A stretch of 64,000 nt of DNA. Source: Strongylocentrotus droebachiensis (taxonomy: Eukaryota; Echinodermata; Echinoidea; Camarodonta; Strongylocentrotidae). The stretch spans positions 201,001 through 265,000 of the forward strand of contig JAVYIG010000114.1 of NCBI GenBank assembly GCA_035222895.1, written 5' to 3'. Position numbers and translations under genes: made by a program. Positions 21,841-34,278 of the stretch are shown in pieces; within the stretch, counting starts at the first letter, position 1; each line of letters opens with the position of its first letter. A model generated the notes under the pieces. It saw nothing but the letters and a program-made list of their open reading frames with translations. It ran no database searches and had not been told where the DNA came from.

Positions 21841-22999
21841 CACCAGGTCACTATGTGCAAATGGGAGTCGTGGTTTTTATGGAAGATGGTTTCCAGCAAG
21901 TTTTCATGAGGTTGTCGCATGTTTATTTATTGGTTCAAACAACTACCCGCAGGTTAAACATTCCAGAATGAATTATAGCCATGTTCCCTGACATAAGATG
22001 CCCATATCAGAGCTCAAGATGAGCTTTAACAAAAGCGGACTGTCATAATTGCATCATTCCTTGCGATATAAACCTGTCAACACACTTTTCAAAGTTTTTG
22101 TTCCTATTCTTCGCAGCGCCCCTATTCACCAAGTTTTACAGCAAAGCTAGCTACTCGTTGAGTACAATTGACTCAAACTTTTAGGTCAAAACCTTGAACT
22201 TCTCAACATATTTTTCTCCACCGGCAACCTCTAACTTCACACAAAAACTTAACAAGCTTTTCAAACATCACTTTGTACTTTATAGCACACACTTAACACC
22301 ATTTCAAGTTGTTAAAACAGATTCTTAGGAATACCATGCCTTTTTATTTCCTTGCAATAAATGCCCCCCACCCCTGTAAATATAAGCGCAGGTCAAATAT
22401 TTGAGAAAGTTCTTTTCCAGTGTTGATACAAAGAAATATTGCCAAGACATCGGAACACTTGTCACAGACACATAGAAGGAAAGACAAATATATTTACTCT
22501 AGAAATTTACTGTCCTGTTTTCAAAGTGAGTCAATAGCTATACTGCAGACCCTAAAGATTCTTTTTGGTGAAAATGGTGTTAATTTGTCCTCATTCTTAT
22601 TTTTTCTGTACTTCCACGCCGGTGAGAAAGATCAACTGCAAGTGCTATCTCTCATTGTTGCCTTTGTAAACAGATGGCACCCTTTTTGTCACTGTTGCAC
22701 AATAATATCTCAGTTGCTCAGTCATTACAAATTTCTCTCTTTCCCATGTTTTAAAAAAAACTACATTATAGTCTTTAGATGCTCCTATCTTGAAGTGATG
22801 GAACTTTTCAAACAAAGTGTAAAGTGACGTACTTCCAATCAAGCCAATGATGAAAAGATGTGAATAAGGACAGAGCCAAAAATCCATCTGTAAAATTCTT
22901 TTACTATCTTTACGTTTTAAATAATCTTTACGTTTTGGCTGAACAAAAAACCATGAATACGGACTACCTCTATCTCTGAATAACTCTAAAGTCTCTTCT
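21841..22999. other. no recognised gene; one 135-aa frame
   Basis: A frame at 22,420-22,827 (+, 135 aa) is F/L/S/C-rich with no signature I know. Its codon use is that of AT-rich noncoding DNA, and I do not call it a gene. Confidence 0.4.
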
Positions 23000-23310
23000 A
23001 CATAATATGTCTATCTGTCTCTATCCTCTTGGTGTCTGTCTCTGCCTCTGTCTCTGTCTCTCCGTCTGTCTGTATGTCGGTCTGTTTCTCTCTATGACCA
23101 TCTCTGTTTGTCTGTTTCTGCCTCCATCTCTTTGTCTGTCTGTCTCTATGACCATCTCTGTTTGTCTGTTTCTGCCTCCATCTCTTTGGTTGTCTGTATG
23201 TCTGTCTGTCCATATGACCATCTCTGTTTGCTGTCTCCCTCCCTCCTTACCTATCTCTCTCTCTCTCTCCTTCTCTCTATCTCTCTTTATCTCTCTATCT
23301 CTCTCAAGAG
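23000..23310. repeat. (TCTG/TCTC)n pyrimidine-rich minisatellite
   Basis: TCTG, TCTC and CTGT repeats include a ~55-bp higher-order unit. TATGACCATCTCTGTTTGTC recurs near 23,092, 23,147 and, with a small change, 23,213. It ends in (CT)n. Confidence 0.85.
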
Positions 23311-23411
23311 TTCTCGACTCTGTCAAGTTCAAAGCCATTAGCATTCCTGTCTTGGATGTGAGGTTTTCATGTTCTTGATCTCCTTATTACTCACTGCAAC
23401 CCTACCGTAGC

Positions 23412-24130
23412 TTGTGGTCTGGTGAATCACCGTATGCCGCTTCTAAGGAACAAGAAAATTACCTCGCATTTCAACGACAAGGAGCGACAGAACGAGAAAG
23501 AGGGAGCGACAGAACGAGAAAGAGAGAGCGTCCAAAAGAAAGGAAGAAACCGGAACAGGCAGAGAGAAGAAGTTTGCGGAATACTTTCTGGACTATCCAG
23601 GAAAGGAAAAAGAAAATACTGAGCCTCATATTCAAATGAGAGAAAGAATGAAAGCGAGCACGTCTAAAAGAAAGAACTTGAAAGGACAGAGATCGAGAAG
23701 AAGAAGAAGTTTCAGTAATGCATTCTAAACTAGCAAGTGAATCACCGTATGCCGCTTCTAAGAAACAAGAAAATTACCTCGCATTTCAACGACAAGGAAT
23801 GACAGAACGGAGTAACAGCGTCCAAAGAAAAAGAAAGTTGAAAGAAAGCCAATTGAAATGACAAGGAAAGACAGATCGAGCGATAGTGTCATAAGAAAAA
23901 GAAATTTGAATAGTCAGAGAAGAAGATAGTGCGCAATGTATTCTAGACTAGCCAGTGAATCACCACGCGTCGCTTGTAAGGAAAAAGGAAAAAGGAAAAA
24001 GAAAATAGCCTTGCATTTCAACAACAAGGAGCGACAGAACGAAAAAAGAGAGAAACATCATCCCGAAGAAAAAAACTGGAACATGCACAGAGAGAGGAAG
24101 ATGGTAAAGGAATGCATTCTAGACTAGCCC
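23412..24130 (+). repeat. three diverged tandem copies, 218-315 bp
   Basis: Copies open at 23,421, 23,736 and 23,954 with GTGAATCACC, then CGCTT(C/G)TAAG, CATTTCAACGACAAGGA and GCGACAGAACGA. The first copy is longer because of an internal GGAGCGACAGAACGAGAAAG duplication. Copies end near CATTCTAGACTAGCC. The + strand frames are K/E/R-rich and follow purine bias. Confidence 0.8.
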
Positions 24131-25870
24131 GAGAGTAACCTATCCGTGTCTCTCGTATGCCTCCTCAGTCATGTCTTTCCATGTGATCTGAGTCAGTGCC
24201 CGTTTTGAGGATGCACGAATGTCGAGTTCCTTCCTCTGCAACGGCTAATGCAAGCCCAGGTCAGGTGACCGAATTTAACCCAATTTCCAATTCTCTGGGT
24301 TTTCATAATGTCTAGAGTCTCGCCATGGGATTGCTCAAGTTTGATTTTTTTTTTGCTGATTTGAAGGCTTTGTCATTTCTATTTACATAGACGGCTAGAA
24401 CATGTGCTGCTTAAAGGGAACATTAAACATCATTATCAAGCAATTTTTGGTCCGATTACGGACCTACTACGAAGGTTCATGGTCTGATGGTCTGTAACCG
24501 AAGTCAACCATTCAGTGATCCGCCGGTGCTCCAACCACATTTTGTTCCAGACTTAAATTAGATTAAATACTATAATAAGCATTTTCTTAAACCCATTAGC
24601 AATTAGAGATTTTGTAAAAATGGCCTATTACTCGCTGGAAGATGTTGCAATATTCCTCTCATTTTTACACTGTTCTGAACAATATGAAACATATGCTATT
24701 ATTCTTTGCAGAATCCTACTGTAGACATTTGACATCAGGGAATAATTTTCCTGGTATCGCATCGCAATTTGCTATGCATTTTTGCATGACTGCTATACAA
24801 AATATCTTTTGTGTAGCAGTTTTCTTCCATAGAAATGTACAGAATTTCATTTGAAATATTTATCCATCAGCTGAAATTGCTAATAAAAAAAATTGAGGCA
24901 AATTATTCCCTGGACATTGTAAGGATTACGCATGTATAACATTACCACGGTAAACCCCATAGAAATATACTACATCACGTTGAAAACAGACAAAAAACAG
25001 ACAGGCAGTTTCGGGCGGTTCAATTAGTAAAAAGGAGGGGCAGTTTTGGGCGGTTTAGTTGCTAAAGGGTTAAACATGATTATCTGTTTCATTTTAGGGT
25101 TACTTGTGAAAATCACAATTTCCCTACAAAATAGAAGTTAGGTTTGTGATAGAGCCCTATCAAGTGCAGTTTTGGGTCCCGGATTAAAGTTTGGAATCTG
25201 TAGCAATTGTCACCAGAAAATGCGTTGTACAATCCCCATGTTAGTCTTTAATGTTGTGTTCATCAAATTTAGATCACTCATCCCTCCACACACGATTAAT
25301 ATTGATATTGAGGTGGAATACAACTGACGTAACAAAGATTTGCTTAATCAAATTGGCAAAGCTCTATGTATATTATCACATGTCTGGTAGATACTTCAAC
25401 AAGTACATAGGCTAGCACATCAACATATGCATCTATCAAACACTGTATATCTTTAACAAAACAAAGCTCTAATTTCCGCCATCCACACATCTTTCTGCAT
25501 TAGTGGGACTGAGAAGCGGGTTAAGAAGCCTTACACAAAAGCCTATGAATGGGGCAAGGTAATACTCTTTGAAATTGCTGTCAGAGTATATACCCATAAA
25601 TAGCCCACTACACATGTCTCCCATCCCACTTCAACACTGAACATGTTTCTATCACCCATGGGGTCATTAACGGTGGAGGAGTTAACGGAAATTCTCTCCC
25701 TTGCCCTCCTGCTATCTTGTCTTCGTAACGTCAAGTCTAAGACGGAGATAACTGAGGGCTTATGAGGTCAGAACAAGTGCAAAACCTGTCCGCCAAATGT
25801 CAGAGTACCGATATTCCCCTAGCCTGACAGCCTCGATCTTGAAAGAACAAATAGCACAAGAAGTTACATA
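24131..25870. other. no gene seen; one ~33-bp direct repeat
   Basis: At 25,011-25,069, GGCAGTTTCGGGCGGTT and GGCAGTTTTGGGCGGTT are a near-exact tandem pair. Nothing else stands out. Confidence 0.4.
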
Positions 25871-26123
25871 AGGCCTAACAAAAAAAGATGTTGTAATGCC
25901 CTTTAGATGCCACAACATGGGTCGGTCAGTCGGAAATCCTTTTTAAAAAAATTTAATAACTTTTTTTTCTCTTCTCCCTCTTTGGGCTGATATTTCTTTG
26001 AATGCTTTAATATTTTTTTTCTCTAAAAAAAAAACAGTAAAAAACAAAAAAAAACGACCGTGGATTTCAAGATTTTTGGGTCGGTCGTAAAGGGCAATAC
26101 AACATTATTTTTTTTAAAGGCCT
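25871..26123. mobile_element. TIR element, ~253 bp, AGGCCT ends with GACCGACCC
   Basis: Left AGGCCTAACAAAAAAAGATG, then TTGTAATGCCCTTTA. The right end reversed is AGGCCTTTAAAAAAAATAAT, then GTTGTATTGCCCTTTACGACCGACCC. The TIRs run for ~35 bp. The centre is A/T homopolymer-rich. Non-autonomous. Confidence 0.72.
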
Positions 26124-27204
26124 AATATAGACCTTCATGCTTTTTGGTAGGGTCCTCAGACTGATATCTTAAGGGGTTGTATGTATTGGCCATCTGTTAA
26201 AATTTTGAAATTTTGGGGATCCAGAGTGAAATTTGGGGAACCTAGAGTAAGAACATAAAGGCGCATAATGAGACTCATGGACCTGTTTTGAGGTAACCTA
26301 ACCCGGTAAGCCTTGCATCATTTTCATTAAGATTTTAAAGGGACTATTTCATACCGGTCCTAATAATGATCCATTCAAGACTACACACCCTCAAGAAAGA
26401 TTACCAACAGTCCTTTTCAGGACTCCTCAATCCTCCCTCTCTCTCTCACATGGTGCATCCGCAAGCCTACTGTATATGATCCATTCTGGTTTAGTATGTA
26501 CATAAAATCTCTATTTCAGATAGTTCCAGTCCTTTCATCGCATTTTATTCATTAAGCGTTTATTCACACAATTCATGAAACGTGGCAGTAATACTAAATC
26601 ACACAAGCTTTACATTAACACAGCTTGAAAGGATTTGAAAATTATGATAAGCTTGAACACTCAAGCACTTAAGAAATTACTTCAGACTGAATCGTTCCTC
26701 CGATATACTCTTTTTAAGCAGTTATAACAGAGAGGGAAAACCCCCAGTTTAAGAGTTGAAATTTATGCATAATTCAACTAATTCCTACTCGAAGCATTTC
26801 AATAATATCTCTGCACAGCAGAATGCTAAATTTTACCTCTACAATAAGGTTATATAAATGAGACGTGAGAATCAAAGGATTAAAAACATTATTAATAGCA
26901 AGTCTGCAGTAGCTTTAACATTGAAACATGATGTTGGCTCACAGTGATGTCTATTTAGCTATATACCTCATATATGAGTCATTTAATTAGTCCTATAGAT
27001 AATATATGGGCTTTATTATATACCAAGGATAACATGATTCTATATGGAGAGACAGGGGACATCAATGATTGAACAACCATTGGATGAGTTTGATGTCTCA
27101 TGGACAGTTTAATTTGGTGCTGAAAATTCCTCTCGAAATAAAAATAGCCTGTCTGGAAAATTTAACTGGTCTGGGGAAGAGATTCTGTTCTCACTTCTCC
27201 TTCA
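26124..27204. other. no feature seen
   Basis: AT-rich; no gene or repeat recognised. Confidence 0.4.
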
Positions 27205-27595
27205 ACTTCTTTCACTCTCTCTCTCGTTTATTCTACTCTCTCAAAACACAGTATCCTTTCTCAATTCTCATACATTAGGAATACACATTAAATCTCTTTC
27301 TTTCTCTCTCTCTCCCTTCCTTCCTCCCTCCCTCCTCCTCTCTCTCTCTCTCTTTTTCTCCTCTCTCTTTTTTGTTCTATCTCTTTCTTTCCTTCTTGCT
27401 TTCTTTCTTTCCTTCTTTCTCTCTTTCTCTCTTTCTCTCTCTTTTCTCCCTTTCATTTTCTTCTCCTTTCTCCTCCTTCCTTTTTTGTCTCTTACACATG
27501 CTTCCATCATCCCTCTTCTCCCATTAACTCTATTCAATCCATCTCTCTCTCTCTCTCTCATTCTCTCTTCTTTCCTTTTTTTTAGGGGGGGGGGG
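27205..27595. repeat. pyrimidine-rich CT/CTTT block
   Basis: CT, CTTT and CCTT repeats, closing with a T8-A-G11 junction at about 27,575-27,595. Frames across it are K/E/R artefacts. Confidence 0.92.
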
Positions 27596-27608
27596 CTTTT
27601 CTTTTTTT

Positions 27609-28081
27609 GCTATGATGGGTCACTTCAGCTCATCCCTGTAAGTAGCATAACTTCTTGATGCTACTCCTAAAACTTCAACAAAAAAACTTAAACAAACCTC
27701 AATTCCCTTCGCCTCTCGAGTGCCATTTATAATACACTTGCAAATTTATCTCACTTTAGAAGTTAAGTTTTGAAGAAAAAAATTACCCCTCACTTTACCA
27801 TTCCAGCAGAGCAACACGTGCATCATCTTCTTCCCACAATTTAAAGCTATGATAGGTCACTTCAACTCATCCCTGTAAGTAGCATAATATCTTGATGCTA
27901 CTCTTAAAACTTCAACAAAAAAACTTAAACAAACCTCAAATCCCTTGGCCTCTCGAGTGCCATTTATAATACACTTGCAAATTTATCTCACTTTAGAAGT
28001 TTAGTTTTGAAGGAAAAACTTACCTATTCGGGCAGAGCAACACGTGCATCATCTCCTTCCCACAATGCATCAGCCACTTAC
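27609..28081 (+). repeat. tandem duplication, 237-bp period
   Basis: Copies begin at 27,609 and 27,846 and run in parallel (CTCATCCCTGTAAGTAGCAT, CTCTCGAGTGCCATTTATAA, AGAGCAACACGTGCATCATC). Identity is high, with a small indel in the second copy after TTACC. Confidence 0.9.
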
Positions 28082-28258
28082 AGACTCCCCAGAGCAGGTA
28101 ATGACTCATACTGTTTGTCTCCTTGCATCCCTGCCCTGGAAACACTACTCCCCTGGGGTCAATAAAGGTCAATAAAGGTCAACTAAGGTTGAGGCTCTGG
28201 GACTTTGGACCAATCACAGCCCAGCATGTCCTTCCCCTTGTAATCATGTAACCTAAGA

Positions 28259-28795
28259 CTGTGTATACACGGTATGCATAGGAATGCAATACTAACACTC
28301 AAAAACACACACCCACACATACATGAACAGACTGAAGAAAGTAAGAAACTGCTGATTTTTCTCAAACCTAATATACACCTTACAGTCATATTCGATTTTT
28401 TAAAGACATACAATACATTGCATCAATCTGAGTCACGTAACAAATGAGGGGGAAAAGGGAAGTTTCCCCTCCTTCAAATCTTTTAGAAAGTTATGAGTGT
28501 GTATACATGGTATGCCTAGGAATGCAATACTAACACTCCAAAACACACACCCACACATGTACCGACTGAAGAAAGTAAGAAACTGCTGATTTTTCTCAAA
28601 CCTAATATACACCTTACCGTCATATTAATTTCTTAAAGATATACAATACATTGCATCAATCTGAAAAGAGATTGGGTAACAAGCATTCTTTCAAATTCAG
28701 TTTTATTTGCAAGAAATTTCCAGTAGCTGGTCTCAAACAAATGAGGGGGAAGAGGGAATTTTCCCCTCCTACAAATCTTTTAGAATGTTACAGTG
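28259..28795 (+). repeat. tandem duplication, 238-bp period, with an indel
   Basis: Copies begin at 28,261 and 28,499 (AGGAATGCAATACTAACACT, GACTGAAGAAAGTAAGAAAC, ATACAATACATTGCATCAAT). The second has an extra ~70 bp after CATCAATCTGA, absent from the first, before both rejoin at AACAAATGAGGGGGAA. It is a different sequence from the preceding 237-bp duplication. Confidence 0.9.
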
Positions 28796-29286
28796 CTAGG
28801 AACGTCACAACGTGACGAACATGTGTGCTATCTAAGGAACCACTGTAATTATTATTAGAAGAATCCACGGGCCATGTAGAGCATACAATTCTGATTAATT
28901 ACATTTTCCCTCTTCCTAACATTAATCAGTATTCAAGGCAGCTACAATATTAGTTTAAATGGTGGGATTGGTTTTCACAGGGATAACATACCTCAATGAT
29001 CTTGATTTTTTGTTATGTAACAATTATACCACTTGGAGTTTCCTCTTTCTTGCTGTTCTAATGATATCACACATTTAGTTTTATATGTAGGTAACCTTTT
29101 TAATGGATTATAAAGGCTGTCAATACCTTGAACTTTCAATTTGGGTTGGAATTTTACAGAAACTGTATATAATATCAAAATCAAAAGAGTATCCAAATGA
29201 TTGAATCAAACCGGAGGTTGTGATTCTCTTTCAGGTGTAGTAAGGTTAATCGCGTCTACAAGAAGATGAGAAAACAAGAGATTTCT
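28796..29286. other. no feature seen
   Basis: AT-rich. A short palindromic ACGTCACAACGTGACG lies near 28,802; nothing else. Confidence 0.4.
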
Positions 29287-29341
29287 GTTATCTTTTTCTC
29301 TATCTCTTCATTCTATCTCTATCTCTATCTCTATCTCTTTT

Positions 29342-29409
<68 letters not shown>

Positions 29410-29424
29410 GCTCACTCTCTCTGC
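29287..29424. repeat. (CT)n with (ATCTCT)n lead
   Basis: ATCTCT hexamers grade into pure CT. Confidence 0.95.
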
Positions 29425-29595
29425 TCTCCTAGCTGACACGTTGGAGTATTTGATTTGACATGAATGTTGAAACAAATCTAATTTGAGAGCGTAGGCTGGC
29501 TGGCGGTAGAGTGCATCAATGAAATGAACATTGAACTTCAAAGCACACATTGCCAATTGCCTCGTTACAGGCTAGAATAAGCAGAGAAATTATCA

Positions 29596-29691
29596 CACCT
29601 GCTCTCTTTTTTTCTCTCTCTCTCCACCCTCTTTATTTCTTTCTTTCTTTTAATCTCTTTCTCTCTCCACTATCAATATTTCCTCATCCCA

Positions 29692-29731
<40 letters not shown>

Positions 29732-29906
29732 CTTTTTCTTCACTTTCTCTCCCTTCTCTTTTTCATTAATCTGAAATTCTTTCTTTCCCTTTTTTCGTTT
29801 GTGCATTTGTTTCTAAGATTCTCTTTCTCTTGTTTAATTACCACTCCAACCTTTTTTTTTCTTTCTTTTTCTTTTCATCTTAGTTTTCTCCTTTTTTTCT
29901 CTCTCT
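29596..29906. repeat. pyrimidine-rich CT/CTTT block
   Basis: CT and CTTT runs, including pure CT at 29,696-29,727, broken by short mixed segments. Confidence 0.85.
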
Positions 29907-30173
29907 CCAACTTGCATATATGAACATAGTATTATTATTATTATCATTATTTATGCTCCATGAATATCTACATTATTAAATTCACTTTTAAGTGTCACTA
30001 CAACAATAAATGTATTTCTAACTATAATAAATATGGAGTTAACTAAAAAGGAAACATGTTCCTTTCCTAGTCCTAAAAGTTATTTGGGGTTTGCACTTGC
30101 TCTACAACTCTCCTTTTCTTCACTTCCTACCCTTCTCCCTTTGTTTCTCTATGCCATTTCAAAGTTATTCAAA

Positions 30174-30232
30174 AATTCTCTCTCTCCTGTCTATATGCTA
30201 CTTCATACCTTTCTGTTGTTTCTTCATTCACC

Positions 30233-30273
<41 letters not shown>

Positions 30274-30300
30274 ATTCTCTCACTTCCCCCTTCCCCCTTC
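30174..30300. repeat. C-run plus (CT)n
   Basis: A CCCC run (about 30,231-30,242) is followed directly by (CT)n to about 30,272, then CCCTT repeats. Confidence 0.9.
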
Positions 30301-31262
30301 CACATACATATTTCTCATTCCATAATATCTTCCTTCTCCCATTAACCCCCAGCCTATAGAATAAAAAATTTCTCCCAATTTCCCACCCGGATTAATCCGA
30401 GGGCCTTTCAGCGAAAAACAGGTTGGGATCAAAATATAAAGCACTGTTTTTCACCCATTCCCCAAAAAAAATCACAAAAGGGCAAGGTGGTTTTTATTTA
30501 GAGGAAAGAGCATGAAGAGCCCAAGAGGGTTTACAGGGGAAACTGGATATCACCGTTTGGGCTGCACTGGCTAGGGCTAAGACCCTCTTGTCCGCAAAGT
30601 GAGTGGATTCATTAAACTTGACAAAAGATGAAAACGAAAGTGGGTCAGGGTTGAACATTTCGTTCTCATCTTTCTTTCCGAGGGTGTGAGAACATTTTCT
30701 TTTTTTTTAATGCGCCACATTCCGTTGTGATTCGAGTGGGACTGGAAAAGAGGGGGGGGGTTTGTTGACTTGGTTGAAGTGTGGATTTAAAAGCACTTTC
30801 ATGCACGGAACTTCTTCTTGAACGAAACTAAGATATCAACATGATTTTCCAATGTTTGGTACACAAAGTTGCATAAATGCACACACTTGAAAACTCAAAG
30901 TATGGGATGGTTCTGAAATATTCCCACGTGGCTGACTTGTCAAGCATCCGTCCGACATCCTCATCGGTCAAAACAGATTTTTTGTATTAAACTTACCAAA
31001 CTAAAGCTGTTATGACTGTATTTTACCATTACTGTAATTGTCTATGATTATGATTACTTTTTTGTTGGACTGTTCTTTGACCTTTTACCAGTGAAAAATA
31101 AATTCTCAATTGGATAAATAATGCTTAATTTTATTTCATTTCATTTTCTTTTCATTTCATTTCATTTTCTTTCCTTTACCCTCAGCACTTGCACTCTTAC
31201 ATTTCCCTGATGTTCAAAGAAATATCATCCATAGAAAACATCTGAAAACGCCAAGAAGTTTA
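30301..31262. other. no gene recognised
   Basis: 30,380-30,790 is slightly GC-richer and non-repetitive, possibly conserved noncoding sequence, but nothing specific is visible. A (TTTCA)n-like stretch lies at 31,130-31,180. Confidence 0.35.
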
Positions 31263-31950
31263 TAACATTCAACAGGGAAGTCCACCCTGATAATTAGCTG
31301 GTAATTGAAGCCAAAAAAATCATATCTAAGAATACTAATGCTCTACTATCATTTATCCTGAATGTATCTTTGTTTCTCTTTTAAATAGAAACAGAATTTG
31401 TTCCTATGAAAGATATCTGGAAGCCAATTAAACAATGAAATAAAGAATTAAACCCATTGAAATGAAATTGAAATGATTTATAAAATCTTAGCAAATCTAC
31501 TGGCTATGAATAAATCTGTCTTAAAGTATATTATGTTAAAATCTATCTCCTCCCACTCTGAAGGTTTGCAGCACTATTTCTCAATCTTTATCACTCTCTT
31601 TTTATTCCTCCTGCATTGTCTTAATAATCTCTTATGATTTCTTTTGAGAAATTATATGATAGGGGAAGTCCACTCTCAAAATTAAGTTGGTTTCAATAAA
31701 ATCAGAAAAATGAGAGAAACAAATTAGTAAAAGTTTGAGCAATATCCAATTTAGAGTAGGATAATTATGAATTCTTAAAGTTGTCATCAGTGAAACACAA
31801 ACTGGCAACACTTGTAAACTTAATCTGTAAACGTATACGCATCTCCATAAAATGATTATGATATGAGACTTTCGTGAGCGAACCAAACACCAATGTCACT
31901 TTCTCTCCCTATCGACTGGCAGTCTTCATGCATGAAGTAGGGCATGTCAG
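31263..31950. mobile_element. two GGGAAGTCCAC repeat starts, boundaries unclear
   Basis: GGGAAGTCCACCCTGATAAT at about 31,275 and GGGGAAGTCCACTCTCAAAA at about 31,662 are the same family opening seen at 7,970. The second continues with AATCAGAAAAATGAGAGAAA and AAAAGTTTGAGCAATATCC. Right ends are not resolvable by eye. Confidence 0.45.
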
Positions 31951-32065
31951 TCAACGATCCAAAGGGGGGTCAAACTTTTCACTACTCCCCCAAATGTGGA
32001 TTTGATAAGGGGTGTAAGATATACCCATTAGCGCTTCCCAGGACCCACCCACGTTGCCATAGAAC

Positions 32066-32563
32066 CTAGGGTTCGTTCAAGCGATTTTTTGAAGCTAGAA
32101 TCACAAACATGAATCATAAATCAAAACGCCGTTAAAAAACATGGTAACTGCGGGAGAGCGTTCAAGCGATTTTTCATCAACGCTGATTCTCGCTCATTTC
32201 AGGCCCAGCCAATGCTCATCACACTGTGCAGTTTGATCCAGGAAGTATAGGTCAACTTCGCCGCGTGCTTTTTGTTCGTGTTTACGGTCAACTGTCGGTC
32301 AAACCGGAACAGGCCACGATGATAATGCGTCATAGAATCATGATTGAGATCTCTGTTCGTTCAAGCAAATTTTAGGGACCGACCATGATTCTGCAGAATC
32401 ACGATACAAAACGCATCTTTTTCAGCGTTTCATGTTTGTGTTTTTAAACACGTTTATTTTTACGATCAACGCAAAATCGCTTGAATGCAACCATGTTTTA
32501 AACTAAATGTCTTTAAAAACCGTGATTCAAGGGTGAAAAAGTGTCGATTGAACACACCCCTAG
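32066..32563 (-). mobile_element. MITE family 3, ~498 bp
   Basis: Reverse-orientation counterpart of 8,041-8,495. The ends CTAGGGTTCGTTCAAGCGAT and (reversed) CTAGGGGTGTGTTCAATCGA form imperfect 19-20-bp TIRs. TTCAAGCGATTTTT motifs repeat inside near 32,074 and 32,161, with inverse forms near 32,470. It is longer than the 8-kb copy mainly by an insertion near TGCTTTTTGTTCGTGTTTAC. No frame for a transposase. Confidence 0.75.
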
Positions 32564-34103
32564 CTAGCATGATGCCAATCTAGGTTTGTTCGGTAACGGT
32601 AGGACCATGTACTTGCATTAACAGCCTGAAAAACTTTTCAAAGGTCTACTCATGAAGGAGGTGTGAAAAAGAGTTACCGTGCAATTAACATGTATGTGTA
32701 TTCTGTAGAAGGATTGATTGATAAAGAAATGTGTGTTTTTAACATATTGAAAACTCAGAAACTTTAGAATGCAAGAAACTTCTGCAATTTATATAAGAGC
32801 TTCAGAATCCTGAAACTTTTATGCCACTAAGCTTTTAAAGCAAAACTAACATGACATTAAGTTGTTGTATTTTGTAAAGATTTTATGTTTCCACAAAAAC
32901 TTGTACCGGTATCATTGACAATTTGCAAAGGTTTCCGTTTTTTCATCAATCAGCACACTGCACTGTCCTTTAAAAGGTTAGCAGTGAATATGAGTGGGGA
33001 AAAACTGCTCCTTGAGAACAATTTTCTTCAAATATGCACCCAAAAATTGTTAGACCTGCAAAGAATCATCTCCTTTTTCGAGACAAGATTTTTCTCCAAC
33101 GCAAGCTAATTATTCACCTTTGCAGGATGGAGAGAGTTAATCCCTTCTTAATCCTGTATGATCTTGTTCCTGTTCCCCCCTGAGGCCCTCCAACTCATCT
33201 CCATTTTAACACCTTTCTACCCCTCTCCCGGGGGCGCGGAATGTCAACCTCACTCAAACACCAATTTTCTCTTCCACGATAACCAACCATTAGGGGGCAC
33301 TCTAAAATGAGAAATTTCCACCCGGACTCGACGACATCCAGGATGCCTTCACGAGGGGGAAGCGGGCAAAAAAACAGGAGATGCAGAAAAACCGGATGAA
33401 AGTGGGAGAAGAGCATGCTGGTGAGGTTTGTAGGAAAAAAGAGAGAAAATAAACCCTCGATTTGTACCTCTCTGACTAGATCAAATCAAAGAGAGGCGCC
33501 ACGTTCCCCCCTCTCCGTCGGCCGGCAATAACCTTTCCCCGGCGCTACGTCAGTCAAGATGGTAATAAGGGGCACCAGGTGTGGTTGGTCGTGTCTACCT
33601 ATAACAGGACTTTTACACAAGAAAATTTTACACAAGATTTGTATAAATTTGTATAAAGAAAGGTAGAAAAGACAATTTGTTCGTACCAAAAGAGCAGTAC
33701 ACGAAATGAGAATATTGTTAAAAGGATATATTGTCTAAAGCGTTTTAGTCAGTTTATGTCATGGGCATTGTTCAAGCAGAAACAATTACACCTGACCAGT
33801 CAAATTAGCACATGATAAAGATTAATTAGCCACATACAATTATACTTTTCATTCAATACACTGTTTTCCAGGCAATGGACCGATTCTCTATCAACTTTTT
33901 GTTGGAAACAACATTAAAACCTCTATTTCACTTTACGTTTCTTTACATGACATTCAGACAAGATAACATTTAATGACTCATCAGACTGCTGTACAAAAAA
34001 CTGTAAAGCTAAGTTTTGCAGTGTGAATGAGGCTATGTCTTCTGTGTCCAGCTATGATAACTAGTGAAGACGAAAAAGACAGTAAGCTACTAAAGACAAG
34101 TAA
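32564..34103. other. no gene recognised
   Basis: 33,170-33,600 has higher GC (CTCCCGGGGGCGCGG, GTCGGCCGGC, CCCGGCGCTACGTCAG) and could be a small regulatory island. The rest is AT-rich. Confidence 0.35.
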
Positions 34104-34182
34104 GGTTGGTTCATTTGGTCAGCTCTCTGTCTATGCCTACAAACTGACTCAGGCGACCCCGGTTCGAAACTGAGTCAAATCT
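34104..34182 (+). repeat. tRNA-like SINE head
   Basis: A B-box-like GGTTCGAAAC at 34,161 lies about 45 bp after an A-box-like TTTGGTCAGCTCTCTG. I see no convincing cloverleaf, so this is a tRNA-derived SINE fragment or tRNA pseudogene rather than a tRNA gene. Confidence 0.4.
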
Positions 34183-34258
34183 TTGAGATGGTGAAATCAA
34201 GGTCGGTCCCTAGACGTAAATAATCAAATCTGATTGAATCACATCTGTGAAAAAACAA

Positions 34259-34278
34259 TTACACACACACACACACAC
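34259..34278. repeat. (CA)10 microsatellite
   Basis: Uninterrupted CA/AC dinucleotides. Confidence 0.95.

Noticed and set aside
22420..22827. 135-aa frame as a gene
   Set aside because: AT-rich composition, no motif, no homologue recognised, and compatible with chance in 64 kb on six frames.
28141..28186. short direct repeat GGTCAATAAAGGTCAATAAAGG as a nuclear-receptor element
   Set aside because: AGGTCA-type half sites are present in tandem, but this is a simple 11-bp slippage repeat; function cannot be supported from sequence alone.
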